Of a stretch of DNA of 64,000 nt, positions 17,011 through 26,179 are shown piece by piece. The notes under the pieces are model-generated. The model saw only the letters and a list, made by a program, of their open reading frames with translations, was not told where the DNA came from and searched no databases. This DNA comes from Marinomonas sp. MED121 (GTDB lineage: Bacteria > Pseudomonadota > Gammaproteobacteria > Pseudomonadales > Marinomonadaceae): assembly GCF_000153025.1 (NCBI RefSeq), contig NZ_CH672430.1, positions 625,294 through 689,293 on the forward strand. The letters run 5' to 3'. The translations under genes and the position numbers were made by a program. The number at the start of each line of letters is the position of its first letter. Positions within the stretch are counted from its first letter, which is position 1.

Positions 17011-19161
17011 ATGTCTATAAAAAGAACTGGGCCGAAGGAGTTGGCCAAAGCCCCTGAGTGGGTTATAGACGTCGATCACGCTAGTATTGCTTGGTATAAC
17101 CAAGCTGCATCTGTGCTGTTTTTCGAGTCTGGTTTAAATAAAGAGTGTAAAAACCTTTCTATTTCTGTGGCCCTACGTCGTAGGCTCATTAATTTTTTAC
17201 GCGCTTTAGAAAAGGGACCAGCAAAACCTATCAGTTGGACCTTTCTATCTGTTAAAGGGCAGTACTATGACTGCTATGCCAATATTGTTTTGCTGGGGCC
17301 TAAAACCTATGGCATTAAGGTAAAAGCAATTAAGCGCCATTCTTTATTGCGAACTCAACCAAGAGTTGACTCTCAACCTTTTATTGAAGGTCGGCCATTA
17401 AGCCGTAATCAACATAGGTCCTCATACTTACCCGAGCAACTCCATAATAAAGCCTTAGCTCCTAATTCAGCAGATAAAATGGGGGTATTTCAATTATGTG
17501 TTGGTGAATTTTCCCATTTATCTTTAGCTGTGTTTGATGATAAGCAAAACTTGGTCGATGCGAGTCCTTTATTTCATGATACCTTTGTCGGTCTTGTGCA
17601 CCTTAAGGAGATTTTTGCTTTAAATTCTGACCTTAATAAGATTCTTGAATTTATTGCTAGGGTTCAATCTTTAAGTGAAGGTTTAACAACCCAATCATGG
17701 GAGCTAAGGCTGTCCACCAATCAAGGTGTTCGTTGGCATAAACTAGAAGTCTCTTATGACCGCAGGCAATCAAAAAGTTATGTCTCTTTATTAGATGTAC
17801 ATAAATTAAGAGAACAAGAAAACGCCCTCTTCAAACTCAAAAATTACGATGCCTTAACTGATCTTCCCAACCGCCATCTGCTATATCAAGAACTCGACCT
17901 TACCTTGCAAACCGCGCAAAATAACCTTACTCAGTTTGGTGTACTTTATTTAGACCTTGATGGTTTTAAAGTGGTAAATGACAGTTTTGGTCATAGGGTA
18001 GGGGATGAGCTTATAGTGCAGGTTGCCAAACGTTTGATGACAGCTTTGCCTAAAGGCGGAAGGCTGTTTCGCTTAGGTGGAGATGAATTTGCCCTATTGC
18101 AAGAAGGGGTGACTCAGATTGAAGAGTTAGAAGTCTTGGCACAAAATCTGATGCAGGTGGCTTGTGCTGCTTATCCTATTGCCGATATGGAAATGCTGAT
18201 TACAGCAAGTATAGGTATCGCCCATTATCCGACCCATGCTCAAGATGTTGATAGCTTGCTTAAATTGGCTGATGTAGCCATGTATCGAGCAAAGTCTATT
18301 GGGCATAATAGCTACAAAGTCTACGACAGTAACATGTCGCAATCGTTGAATGCCTACTTAACACTGGGTGGTGGCTTGAGGCGAGCCATAGAAAAACAAG
18401 AGTTTGAACTTTATTACCAACCAAAAATAAATTTGCTGGATCAAACGACTGTCGGTGCTGAAGCTTTAATTCGTTGGCGTCACCCTGAGTTTGGTATGAT
18501 CTCCCCTGATCGATTTATTCCGATTGCAGAAGAAACGGGTTTAATCCTGCCGTTAGGTGAATGGGTTATACGAACGGCCTGCAAGCAGTTGCAAGAATGG
18601 CGTGAGCTTGGCTTTCCTGATATGACAGTGTCAGTTAACTTATCAGGCCGACAATTTATGCAAGCTGATCTTGTTAATATGGTTCATCAAGTGCTGATTG
18701 AAACGGGTATTAATCCGAAAAACCTTGAGCTTGAGTTAACCGAAAGTATGTTGATGGCAGATGCTGATCAGACCATTGAAAAGTTACATGGATTTAGAGA
18801 GTTAGGTCTTTCTTTATCAATTGATGATTTTGGTACAGGTTATTCATCCCTTGCTTATCTTAAAAAATTCCCGATTCAAACACTGAAAATTGATCGTTCA
18901 TTTGTTCGAGATCTAAGCAGTGATTTAGACGATAATGCGATTGTTAAAGCAACCATTGTTATGGCGTCAAGCTTAAACTTAAAAGTGATTGCAGAAGGTG
19001 TAGAAACACACACTCAACTTGATGTGTTAAAAGGCTATCAGTGCCAAGAAGTTCAAGGCTTCTTCTTTTCAAAGCCTATGCCCCGACAAGAGTTTAATCT
19101 TTATATTGCGCGAGACGCCAAGAGCGAGTCTCAGCAAGAGGGGATAAGAGCACTGCATTAA
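17011..19161 (+). CDS. GGDEF-EAL cyclic-di-GMP enzyme with PAS-like N-terminus
   Basis: 716 residues from the ATG at 17011 (an adjacent TTG one codon earlier is also possible). The N-terminal ~265 residues hold one or two PAS-like sensor regions and no membrane span, so it is probably cytosolic. A GGDEF domain follows with an intact LGGDEF motif near residue 356 but no RxxD inhibition site. Then comes an EAL domain with EALIRWRH, VNLSGRQF, LTESM, DDFGTGYSS, LKIDRSF and AEGVE. Both activities look possible; in such proteins the EAL phosphodiesterase often dominates. A paralogue with a degenerate GGDEF lies at 40.9-42.5 kb. Confidence 0.93.
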   Translation: MSIKRTGPKELAKAPEWVIDVDHASIAWYNQAASVLFFESGLNKECKNLSISVALRRRLINFLRALEKGPAKPISWTFLSVKGQYYDCYANIVLLGPKTYGIKVKAIKRHSLLRTQPRVDSQPFIEGRPLSRNQHRSSYLPEQLHNKALAPNSADKMGVFQLCVGEFSHLSLAVFDDKQNLVDASPLFHDTFVGLVHLKEIFALNSDLNKILEFIARVQSLSEGLTTQSWELRLSTNQGVRWHKLEVSYDRRQSKSYVSLLDVHKLREQENALFKLKNYDALTDLPNRHLLYQELDLTLQTAQNNLTQFGVLYLDLDGFKVVNDSFGHRVGDELIVQVAKRLMTALPKGGRLFRLGGDEFALLQEGVTQIEELEVLAQNLMQVACAAYPIADMEMLITASIGIAHYPTHAQDVDSLLKLADVAMYRAKSIGHNSYKVYDSNMSQSLNAYLTLGGGLRRAIEKQEFELYYQPKINLLDQTTVGAEALIRWRHPEFGMISPDRFIPIAEETGLILPLGEWVIRTACKQLQEWRELGFPDMTVSVNLSGRQFMQADLVNMVHQVLIETGINPKNLELELTESMLMADADQTIEKLHGFRELGLSLSIDDFGTGYSSLAYLKKFPIQTLKIDRSFVRDLSSDLDDNAIVKATIVMASSLNLKVIAEGVETHTQLDVLKGYQCQEVQGFFFSKPMPRQEFNLYIARDAKSESQQEGIRALH

Positions 19162-19289
19162 TGAGCTCTTGTGTTTATGCTATTTAACTCTAATAGAAGG
19201 TTTATATATGCATAAAGGTTATTTTTCTTGTGTCCTTATTCACATCTGCCTAGACTAACGCAATATTTTTTGATGGATCTGTTAAGACA

Positions 19290-20162
19290 GTGCTAAATGA
19301 TCTGATATGCCCGCTCGACTCCTCACCTTTAACATTAAAAGAGCGTACTTTAATTTGTCAAAACGGCCACAGTTTTGATCTTGCCAAAACAGGCTATGCC
19401 AATCTTCTTCCTGTACAAAATAAAAGATCTAAAGACCCTGGTGATAGCAAGGCAATGGTGCAAGCAAGGCAGGCATTTTTAAACAGCCAGGCTTATCTTC
19501 CTATTGCGCAAAAGCTTCATCAGATTCTAACAGAGCAAATCGGTTTAACTGAGTCATTGAATGATGACATTCGACTTTTAGATGCAGGGTGTGGCGAAGG
19601 CTATTATCTATCTTATTTAGCGACTCAAGAAGATTATCAACTCAAATCGAGTGTCGGGTTAGATATCTCTAAATGGGCTGTTGCTGCAGCAAGTAAACGC
19701 AATAAAGCATTGTCTTGGCTGGTGGCATCTAATGCTCATTTACCCATGCCTGAAAATCGATTTGATGCTATTTTATGTCTGTTTGGTTTCCCTGTTTGGT
19801 CTGAATTTGAGCGGGTTCTAAGTGATCAAGGTTTTATTGTTGTCGCAGATTCTGGGGAAGACCACTTGCTTGAATTGAGGCAAGTTTTATACCCAGAAAT
19901 TCGGCCTCATAAGGCACCAAATTATGATGGGATTTCAGGTTTTAAACTGATATCGAGCCAATCAATCCGCTTTTCATTTGAGGTAAATACTCAGCAAGCA
20001 CTAATGGATTTACTCGCAATGACACCCCATATGCACAAAGCCCCATATGCTGGGCGCAAAGCCATCGAGGCCTTAACACACTTAAGGTTAACCGCAGATG
20101 TCACCTTTAGTCTTTTACAAAAGCAGTCGAATACTGAGCTGGAGAACAACCCTAATGCCTAA
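19290..20162 (+). CDS. rlmA: 23S rRNA (guanine-N1)-methyltransferase RlmA
   Basis: 290 residues from a GTG. It aligns by eye with E. coli RlmA (m1G745): N-terminal zinc-ribbon-like region, then FDLAKTGYANLLPVQNKRSKDPGDSKAMVQAR, which is strongly diagnostic, then a SAM domain with LLDAGCGEGYYLSYL. The zinc site is unusual: where E. coli has Cys5 and Cys8, this protein has Cys7 followed by Asp10 (CPLD), while Cys23 and His27 are kept. The gene overlaps the carbonic anhydrase gene by 8 bp. No SD of note precedes the GTG, but no other start codon is available in frame. Confidence 0.93.
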   Translation: MLNDLICPLDSSPLTLKERTLICQNGHSFDLAKTGYANLLPVQNKRSKDPGDSKAMVQARQAFLNSQAYLPIAQKLHQILTEQIGLTESLNDDIRLLDAGCGEGYYLSYLATQEDYQLKSSVGLDISKWAVAAASKRNKALSWLVASNAHLPMPENRFDAILCLFGFPVWSEFERVLSDQGFIVVADSGEDHLLELRQVLYPEIRPHKAPNYDGISGFKLISSQSIRFSFEVNTQQALMDLLAMTPHMHKAPYAGRKAIEALTHLRLTADVTFSLLQKQSNTELENNPNA

Positions 20163-20754
20163 GTTAGATGATCTATTTATTAACAACAGAGAGTGGGCAG
20201 AATCCATTACTCGTGAGCAGCCAGACTTTTTTGAAACCTTGTCGAAGCAGCAAAAACCAGAATACTTATGGATTGGCTGTGCCGATAGCCGAGTGCCAGC
20301 TAATGAGATCATCAATCTTTTACCTGGTGAAGTTTTTGTTCACCGCAATATTGCTAATGTGGTCGTACATAGTGATTTAAACTGCTTGTCAGTGATTCAA
20401 TTTGCTGTCGAAGTATTGAAGGTGAAGCATATTATGGTTGTTGGTCATTATGGCTGTGGTGGCATTAAAGCGGCAATGGATGGACAAGAGCATGGCTTAA
20501 TTGATAACTGGCTTGGACATATCAAAGATGTGTACCGTTTTCATCAGCAAGCGATAGATGCAGAAACCGATGAAAAACGTAAATTTGATCTTTTATGTGA
20601 GCTTAATGTGGTTGAACAAGTGGCAAATGTTTGTCAAACCAGCATAGTTCAAAATGCTTGGAAAGCGGGTCAAGAATTACAAGTACATGGTTGGGTTTAT
20701 GGTATTAATAATGGCTTAATTAAAGACTTGGATGTGAGTGTCTCTGGGCTTTAA
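20155..20754 (+). CDS. can: Beta-class carbonic anhydrase
   Basis: 199 residues from the ATG at 20155, which has GGAG ten bases upstream and matches the family N-terminus (MPKLDDLFINNREWAESI). Zinc ligands Cys42, Asp44 (in CADSRVPANEI), His98 and Cys101 (in HYGCGGIKAA) are all present, and the Asp44-Arg46 dyad is intact. It interconverts CO2 and bicarbonate in the cytosol. It overlaps the end of rlmA by 8 bp. A strong terminator follows. Confidence 0.96.
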   Translation: MPKLDDLFINNREWAESITREQPDFFETLSKQQKPEYLWIGCADSRVPANEIINLLPGEVFVHRNIANVVVHSDLNCLSVIQFAVEVLKVKHIMVVGHYGCGGIKAAMDGQEHGLIDNWLGHIKDVYRFHQQAIDAETDEKRKFDLLCELNVVEQVANVCQTSIVQNAWKAGQELQVHGWVYGINNGLIKDLDVSVSGL

Positions 20755-20772
20755 CACGCCTATTTAGCGTTG

Positions 20773-20803
20773 AAAAAAGCGTGTTAATTTAACACGCTTT
20801 TTT
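20773..20803 (+). terminator. Rho-independent terminator after the carbonic anhydrase gene
   Basis: AAAAAAGCGTGTTAA / TTAACACGCTTTTTT, a near-perfect stem with a tiny loop and a T-run. It is symmetrical enough to serve the convergent LysR gene too. Confidence 0.88.
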
Positions 20804-20832
20804 TGTGCCCCTGATCTTAGCTAGCGACTGTT

Positions 20833-21780
20833 TTAGTTACTGTCAGCAATGATTTGAGCACAGGCTGAAATAGTCTGTCTAATCCACATATGCCCTGGAT
20901 CATGCTGTAATAATGGGCTCCACAGCATTTTTAGCTCGACAGGCGGGATTTCAAATGGAGTAGGTAAGACGACCGTTTCACTGCTATCAGCCAAAAGGCG
21001 TGTCGCAAGTAAGGGCAGTGTAGCCACTAGCCCTAGTTGTTCTGTGGCACGCATAGCAACATTATAGTTACGGGTGAATAAACGAATACTGCGTTTTAGT
21101 CCCATATCGGCAAGCGTTGAGTCAACCCAACCTAGTTTTTGTACCTCATCCGGTTGAATGCCCACACCCACACCAAAGCCTGTTTTGCTCACCCAAACAT
21201 GTTGTGCTTTTAAATAAGCATCAAGGCTAGGGTTAAGTGCTAATTCGCTATCCTTATGGGCAATGCAGGCAAAGCGGTCAACCCACACAGACTTTTGATG
21301 AAAGGATTGGGGTAAGGTTTCAAAGCGGTTGATAATAAGATCAACCTTACCTTTTTCAACATCGTGAAAGCTCACATCACTTGGATTCATGACATCAAGA
21401 ATGACGTTGGGAGCTTCTTTTTGAAGGCGTGCCATTAAAGGAGGAATTAAGGTTGCTTCGGCATAATCACTTGCCATGATGCGAAATACACGAGAACTTG
21501 AGCTTGCATCAAAACTTTGCCCTAGATGAAGGACTTCATCTACGGATTGTAAAATCAAGCTGACTCTTGGTTGCAGCTGAATCGCTAAAGCAGTTGGCAT
21601 CATACCATCACTTGTTCTGACTAAAAGAGGGTCATGAAACAAGTCTCTTAAACGGCGTAAACCGTTACTCATGGCAGGCTGAGTAATGCCTAATTGATTG
21701 GCTGCGTGAGTCACATTTTGTTCACGAAGTAGAGAGTCTAAGTAACGTAGTAAATTTAAATCCACTTTATCTAGCTGCAT
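20833..21780 (-). CDS. LysR-family transcriptional regulator
   Basis: 315 residues. The N-terminal winged HTH is clear (VDLNLLRYLDSLLREQNVTHAANQLGITQPAMSNGLRRLRDLF), and is followed by the dimerisation helix and a periplasmic-binding-protein-like effector domain (VFRIMASDYAEATLIPPL). The HTH wording is closest to the LeuO/NodD-type branch of the family. No divergently transcribed target lies next to it: the upstream gene end at 22037 points the same way. The regulon cannot be guessed. Confidence 0.92.
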   Translation of the reverse strand: MQLDKVDLNLLRYLDSLLREQNVTHAANQLGITQPAMSNGLRRLRDLFHDPLLVRTSDGMMPTALAIQLQPRVSLILQSVDEVLHLGQSFDASSSSRVFRIMASDYAEATLIPPLMARLQKEAPNVILDVMNPSDVSFHDVEKGKVDLIINRFETLPQSFHQKSVWVDRFACIAHKDSELALNPSLDAYLKAQHVWVSKTGFGVGVGIQPDEVQKLGWVDSTLADMGLKRSIRLFTRNYNVAMRATEQLGLVATLPLLATRLLADSSETVVLPTPFEIPPVELKMLWSPLLQHDPGHMWIRQTISACAQIIADSN

Positions 21781-21975
21781 ATCAAACTCTCATCACAAAT
21801 TTGACCCGAATCATACTGTATTTAGGGACTAATGAAAAATCCATTAGGTCAATTTCTGGTGTATTTGTCATATTAGATCGTTTAGACATTAGTCTAGATT
21901 TTTAGAAAACTTTAAGCTCAATTAAGCTTGGGGGGAAGAAAGTGAAGGCGGTTTTATGGGGATTTTAAAGCGGTT

Positions 21976-22006
21976 GAATCAGGCTCAATAAGTATGTGCC
22001 TGATTC
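21976..22006. terminator. Hairpin at the end of the mannose isomerase-like gene
   Basis: GAATCAGGC / GCCTGATTC, a perfect 9-bp stem with a 13-base loop, 30 bp after the stop codon of the minus-strand gene. There is no good U-tract on either strand. Confidence 0.4.
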
Positions 22007-22036
22007 ATTTGTACAGATTCCTTAATCTTAGAGTCT

Positions 22037-23212
22037 TTAAACGAGTGGTAGTACTTCGTAGCAGGCGCCCATTGTATGGTAATCGGTTTTACCCGCAGGA
22101 CTTTTATTATCATCTATCGCTTGGTTGTCCTGGGTTAAAATGCGAAACCAAGCACCGTGTTTATGATCTATCATATGCTCCCACGCATATTGCCAAAGCT
22201 GTTGATAAATCTGCCAGTACTTATCTTCTCCGGTACTGTTAGCTAACCAAGCGGCAGCAGCAAAGCTTTCCGCTTGTACCCAAAAGTATTTATCACTATC
22301 ACAGACCTGGCCTTTAGGGTCATAGCCATAAACCAAGCCCTGGTTGCTCTTATCCCACGCTTTTTCCCATGCCATATCAAAGAGGTGTTTCGCTTTTTCA
22401 ACTAGCCAGTCAGCTGGTGCTCTGTCATTTAGCATCAATAATAACTTAGTCCACTCGGTTTGATGGCCTGGTTGAAAGCCCCAAGGTCGAAATAAATTTT
22501 TAGGGTCATCAAGGTTATAATGCCAATCAATTTGCCAGTTAATATCGTAATGCTCCCATATTTCACCATTTGAGAGATTGGCTTGGCGTTGACAAATGTT
22601 TTTTGCCAAGCATTGAGCACGTTCTAAATAACGTTTATCTTGGGTTGCATCAAAGGCTGCTAACATGGCTTCACAACTATGCATATTGGCATTTTGGCCA
22701 CGATAATCTGAAACGTCTTGCCAATGGTTGCTAATCTCATCACGATACAGCTCAAAGTCAGCATCCCAAAAGTGAGCTTCCATTAGCTCAAATGTTTCTT
22801 CTAACCAAGCTTTGGCTTCTTTCACACCTGACTTAAGAGCTTGAGCGTAGGCTAAAAGTACAAACGCTAGCCCATAACAATGGTTAGTATCATCAAGATT
22901 TTCATCGCCTTTTAATAGCCAGGTATAGCCTCCATCTGCTTTTTTATGTCTTTCTCTTAGGTAGCTAAGTCCATGGAGCATGGCTTCGAAGTAATCTGGG
23001 TTTTGAGTGGCTTGAAAGGCTTTTGCATAATTGAAAATAAAGCGGGTACTGCTGACTAGATGACGTGTCTTTGTGTCATAAACCTTGCCATTGTCTTTAA
23101 AAAAATGGAAATAACCCCCTTCAGGGTCAATGCAATTAGGATGATAAAAAGCCATGGTATTTGAAATGTGTTGAGTCAGAAACTCAGAGCTTTGAAAATC
23201 AGGATTAGCCAT
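22037..23212 (-). CDS. AGE-family sugar isomerase, probably D-mannose isomerase
   Basis: 391 residues of the N-acylglucosamine 2-epimerase (alpha/alpha-barrel) superfamily. Candidate catalytic residues of the mannose isomerase/YihS branch are all visible: Arg57 in SSTRFIFNYA, His178 in GQNANMHSCEA, His250 in FQPGHQTEW and His379 in TDYHTMGACYEV. A mannose isomerase of this type has been described from Marinomonas mediterranea, which supports mannose-fructose interconversion over GlcNAc or cellobiose epimerisation. No signal peptide. It is divergent from a ROK regulator across a large palindrome, which suggests sugar-responsive control. Confidence 0.82.
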   Translation of the reverse strand: MANPDFQSSEFLTQHISNTMAFYHPNCIDPEGGYFHFFKDNGKVYDTKTRHLVSSTRFIFNYAKAFQATQNPDYFEAMLHGLSYLRERHKKADGGYTWLLKGDENLDDTNHCYGLAFVLLAYAQALKSGVKEAKAWLEETFELMEAHFWDADFELYRDEISNHWQDVSDYRGQNANMHSCEAMLAAFDATQDKRYLERAQCLAKNICQRQANLSNGEIWEHYDINWQIDWHYNLDDPKNLFRPWGFQPGHQTEWTKLLLMLNDRAPADWLVEKAKHLFDMAWEKAWDKSNQGLVYGYDPKGQVCDSDKYFWVQAESFAAAAWLANSTGEDKYWQIYQQLWQYAWEHMIDHKHGAWFRILTQDNQAIDDNKSPAGKTDYHTMGACYEVLPLV

Positions 23213-23264
23213 TTTAATACACTACTCGCAAATTATTTGATGAATACTTTAATAGGGTAATCTA

Positions 23265-23299
23265 TTTATTAATTAAATCAATTAGATTTAATTAATAAA
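23265..23299. promoter_or_regulatory. Perfect 35-bp inverted repeat, probable ROK-regulator operator
   Basis: The arm TTTATTAATTAAATC at 23265-23279 is repeated exactly in inverse at 23285-23299 with a 5-bp spacer. It lies midway between the start codons of the divergent isomerase gene and ROK regulator gene. ROK repressors such as NagC and Mlc bind AT-rich palindromes, so this is a natural operator candidate. It could also form a stem in RNA, but it has no U-tract. Confidence 0.65.
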
Positions 23300-23376
23300 A
23301 TTAAGTAGTTTCAACATATTGTTTGAATTATCTTTTTTTATTGAAAGCTAGGCTTTTAGAGGGGATCAAAGGGTCA

Positions 23377-24630
23377 ATGAAACATTCAGGTAGTACGTCT
23401 GAACAAAGCCGCCTTTATAATGAGCGAATTATTTTACAAGCTGTGCGTGAACAGCCTGGTATTTCGCGGGCTCAAATTGCAGAGCTTGCGGGGTTAAGTG
23501 CTCAGACCATATCTGTGATTACCTCTTATTTAATTGAGAAGGAGCTAGTTTGCATTACTGGGAAAGTGAAGGGTAAACGTGGTCAGCCTTCAATTAAGCT
23601 TGAGATCAATGCTCAAGGTGCGTATGGCTTAGGTATTAATATTGATAGAGACCATATCAGTGCCGCCTTAGTCGACTTTAATGGTGCCTGCTTGCTGCTG
23701 CGCCAATGTCATGTGCATTTCCCCACCGAAACGGAAGCTAAGCAAATAGCGCTGGGTCTGATTGAAGAGGTGCGAGATAACTTAGGGGATGATTGGAACA
23801 AGGTGCAGGGAGTGGGTCTGACCATGCCTGATTATATGGCCGAATGGTTAGAAAGCTTAGTCTTGAAAGCCGATGAAGCACTAGACTTGATGCACTTAAG
23901 AAATGCGATGACCTATTGGGCATCGGATGATTTCAAGCTTTGGCTTGCAAGGCATACAGAAAAAACAGTGATTTGCGAAAATGATGCAAATGCCTCTGCG
24001 ATTAATGAGCTTTTATTAAGTGGCGGAGAGATTTCTGCCCAGGACTTCTTCTATATTTTTGTCGGCGCCGCGTGTGGTGGTGGCATAGTATCTAAAGGTG
24101 AGTGTGTGCAAGGTGCAGCCGGTAAAGCGGGTAATTTTGGTCTTATTCCCACGGCTAAAGGTGAGCTTGGTGCTTGGATTTTAGAGGCCCTTTCAACCGT
24201 ATCGTTAAAGCGTTTTTTTGCACAGCAAGAGGTGACTTACCCGAGTAATGACAATGCTTGGCAAGTGAAAAATGTGCAAGCTTTAGTCACTAATTGGTGT
24301 GAAAAAGTGGCTGCTGACATTACGCCTGCTCTCATTAGTATTATTGCTCTGCAAGATCCAAAGCGTATCCTGTTAGGAGGGCGATTACCTTCTTCTGTGT
24401 TAAAGGTATTGATTAATGTATTAACACTGAGTGTAAGAGAATCCGCACCTAAAGTACTTGATTTACCGCCTATTGACGTAGCTGTGACCGGTGCCACCTC
24501 AAGTATTGTTGGAGCTGCCATTTTGCCTTTGTATCAAACCTTTTCACCTTATCATTCTTTATTGTTAGTGACAGACGAACCGTTTAAGCGACAAGCAATA
24601 CAGGGTGTCAATGGGCTTGAAAAATCATGA
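23377..24630 (+). CDS. ROK-family transcriptional regulator (NagC/Mlc type)
   Basis: 417 residues from the ATG at 23377, with AGAGGGG eleven bases upstream. An in-frame extension to 23323 or a TTG at 23341 is possible but less likely. N-terminal winged HTH (NERIILQAVREQPGISRAQIAELAGLSAQTISVI), then a ROK sugar-kinase-like fold with ENDANASAINELL. The ROK zinc motif CxCGxxGC is missing: the region after GAAGKAGNFG has no Cys cluster. It is divergent from the sugar isomerase gene, which is its likely target, and its stop overlaps the next start by 4 bp (ATGA). Confidence 0.9.
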   Translation: MKHSGSTSEQSRLYNERIILQAVREQPGISRAQIAELAGLSAQTISVITSYLIEKELVCITGKVKGKRGQPSIKLEINAQGAYGLGINIDRDHISAALVDFNGACLLLRQCHVHFPTETEAKQIALGLIEEVRDNLGDDWNKVQGVGLTMPDYMAEWLESLVLKADEALDLMHLRNAMTYWASDDFKLWLARHTEKTVICENDANASAINELLLSGGEISAQDFFYIFVGAACGGGIVSKGECVQGAAGKAGNFGLIPTAKGELGAWILEALSTVSLKRFFAQQEVTYPSNDNAWQVKNVQALVTNWCEKVAADITPALISIIALQDPKRILLGGRLPSSVLKVLINVLTLSVRESAPKVLDLPPIDVAVTGATSSIVGAAILPLYQTFSPYHSLLLVTDEPFKRQAIQGVNGLEKS

Positions 24631-26135
24631 TTTTAGAAATTCATTGTCATGACAGAATTGGAATGGCGAGCCAAGTATTAGATCTGTTCATTCCCTATGA
24701 TATTGACTTAAAAGGTATTGAAATCGATCGTAAGCATGATCGTATGTATTGCGCTTTTGCTGATATTGCCTTTGAACACTTGCAAACACTGATGGCTGAA
24801 ATTAGGCGGATTGATGGGGTTTTTGATGTTAAAACGGCCATGTTTACGCCGTCCGACCGAGCTCATAATGCGTTATTTACCTTGATCGAAACCTTATCGG
24901 ATGGTGTCGTCTCTCTTGATCTGTTTGGTCATATTATGATGGCAAATCAGACGGCTATGGATGACTTGCAGCTAGGGGATTCTCCCTTTGGTCAACCTAT
25001 CAGCCAGTACCTTAAAGGGGTGCATTTTAGTAAAGAGTATTTCTCCAGTGCTAACTTAACCAAATTAAAACGCTTTCAAAGTAAAAGGGTAAGGGTGGCG
25101 GGTAAAACCTTGTTACTTGAAATCTTACCTATATACATACCCGATGAGGTTGAAGGTGAGCCTGTCAGAGCTGGCACCTTGGTTCAAATTAAGTCAGAAA
25201 CACGTTTGGGTGCGCAGGCAGAAAAATTACGTCATGCTGCGGTGCAAGATGTTGCACTTGAGCAGGTGGTGGCGAAAAGCCCCTTAATGAAAGCATTAGT
25301 GAAACAACTGACTGCCTTTTTGGCGCTTAAATCTCCCCTCTTTTTATCCGGTGAAGCGGGCAGTGGCAAGCAAGACTTGGTTAAAGCAATGCATTTAAGT
25401 TGGCAAAAATTGAATGGAATTAATCAAGGTATAGTAAAGAGTATGAGTGGTAATAAGCTAACGCTTAAGCACTTAGAGGCATCACCTCAAAGCCAATGGT
25501 GGATAGTAAATGAACCCCAATGGATAAGTGTAGAGATGCATGAGGTCGTTCTGGACTTTTTAGATAAGGTGCCAAATTTAGACTTTACTTTTAATCGACT
25601 GATTTTTGTCTCAGACACTCCGTTAGAAGAACTGGCTGAACGTTACCCTGCACAAAGAGCCTTTTTGTATCGTATTGCTCAGTTTTCATTGCATTTACCG
25701 CCCCTTAGGTCACGTAAACAGGACCTCTCTGAGTTGACACACTATTACTGCAAACTCGCCTGCTTAGACTTAAATAAGCCCATGTTAAAAGTGAGCAGGG
25801 CCGCTTTTAGTAAGCTAGCCTTGCATACTTGGCCTGGGAACCTTACTGAACTTAGGCATGTTTGTTACCAGGCCTGTTTATTGACCAGTAAAAGTACCAT
25901 TGATTTAGGTGATATTAATTTAGTCAATAAAGCCCAAGAGCAGCAGCCTGATGTTGAGCTTGAGCTGATTGAAGGGTCTTTAGATAAAACCATGAAGCAA
26001 TTTGAGGCCAAACTGTTAGCCAGCTTATTTCCAAGTTACCCAAGTAGCCGCCTGTTGGCAGATAAGGTGGGCATGAGTCATAGTTCTGTGGCGAATAAAT
26101 TACGTGAATACGGGATCAAAAAAGATCCTGATTAG
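24627..26135 (+). CDS. TyrR-like regulator: ACT, PAS, degenerate AAA+ core, HTH
   Basis: 502 residues. Order: ACT domain (about 1-75), PAS domain (about 80-190), AAA+-derived domain (about 210-430) and a TyrR-type C-terminal HTH (about 470-497, SSRLLADKVGMSHSSVANKLREYGI). This is the layout of TyrR, the aromatic amino acid regulator. The core keeps a Walker A (GEAGSGK, about 242-248) but is shortened, lacks any GAFTGA loop, and its Walker B position reads WWIVNEPQW instead of a DE pair. ATPase and sigma-54 contact functions are therefore probably lost. The start overlaps the ROK gene by 4 bp, so the two regulators are translationally coupled. Confidence 0.82.
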   Translation: MILEIHCHDRIGMASQVLDLFIPYDIDLKGIEIDRKHDRMYCAFADIAFEHLQTLMAEIRRIDGVFDVKTAMFTPSDRAHNALFTLIETLSDGVVSLDLFGHIMMANQTAMDDLQLGDSPFGQPISQYLKGVHFSKEYFSSANLTKLKRFQSKRVRVAGKTLLLEILPIYIPDEVEGEPVRAGTLVQIKSETRLGAQAEKLRHAAVQDVALEQVVAKSPLMKALVKQLTAFLALKSPLFLSGEAGSGKQDLVKAMHLSWQKLNGINQGIVKSMSGNKLTLKHLEASPQSQWWIVNEPQWISVEMHEVVLDFLDKVPNLDFTFNRLIFVSDTPLEELAERYPAQRAFLYRIAQFSLHLPPLRSRKQDLSELTHYYCKLACLDLNKPMLKVSRAAFSKLALHTWPGNLTELRHVCYQACLLTSKSTIDLGDINLVNKAQEQQPDVELELIEGSLDKTMKQFEAKLLASLFPSYPSSRLLADKVGMSHSSVANKLREYGIKKDPD

Positions 26136-26179
26136 CGATTATCTTGACTAGATAGAGACACAAACAGGGAGACAGTAAA

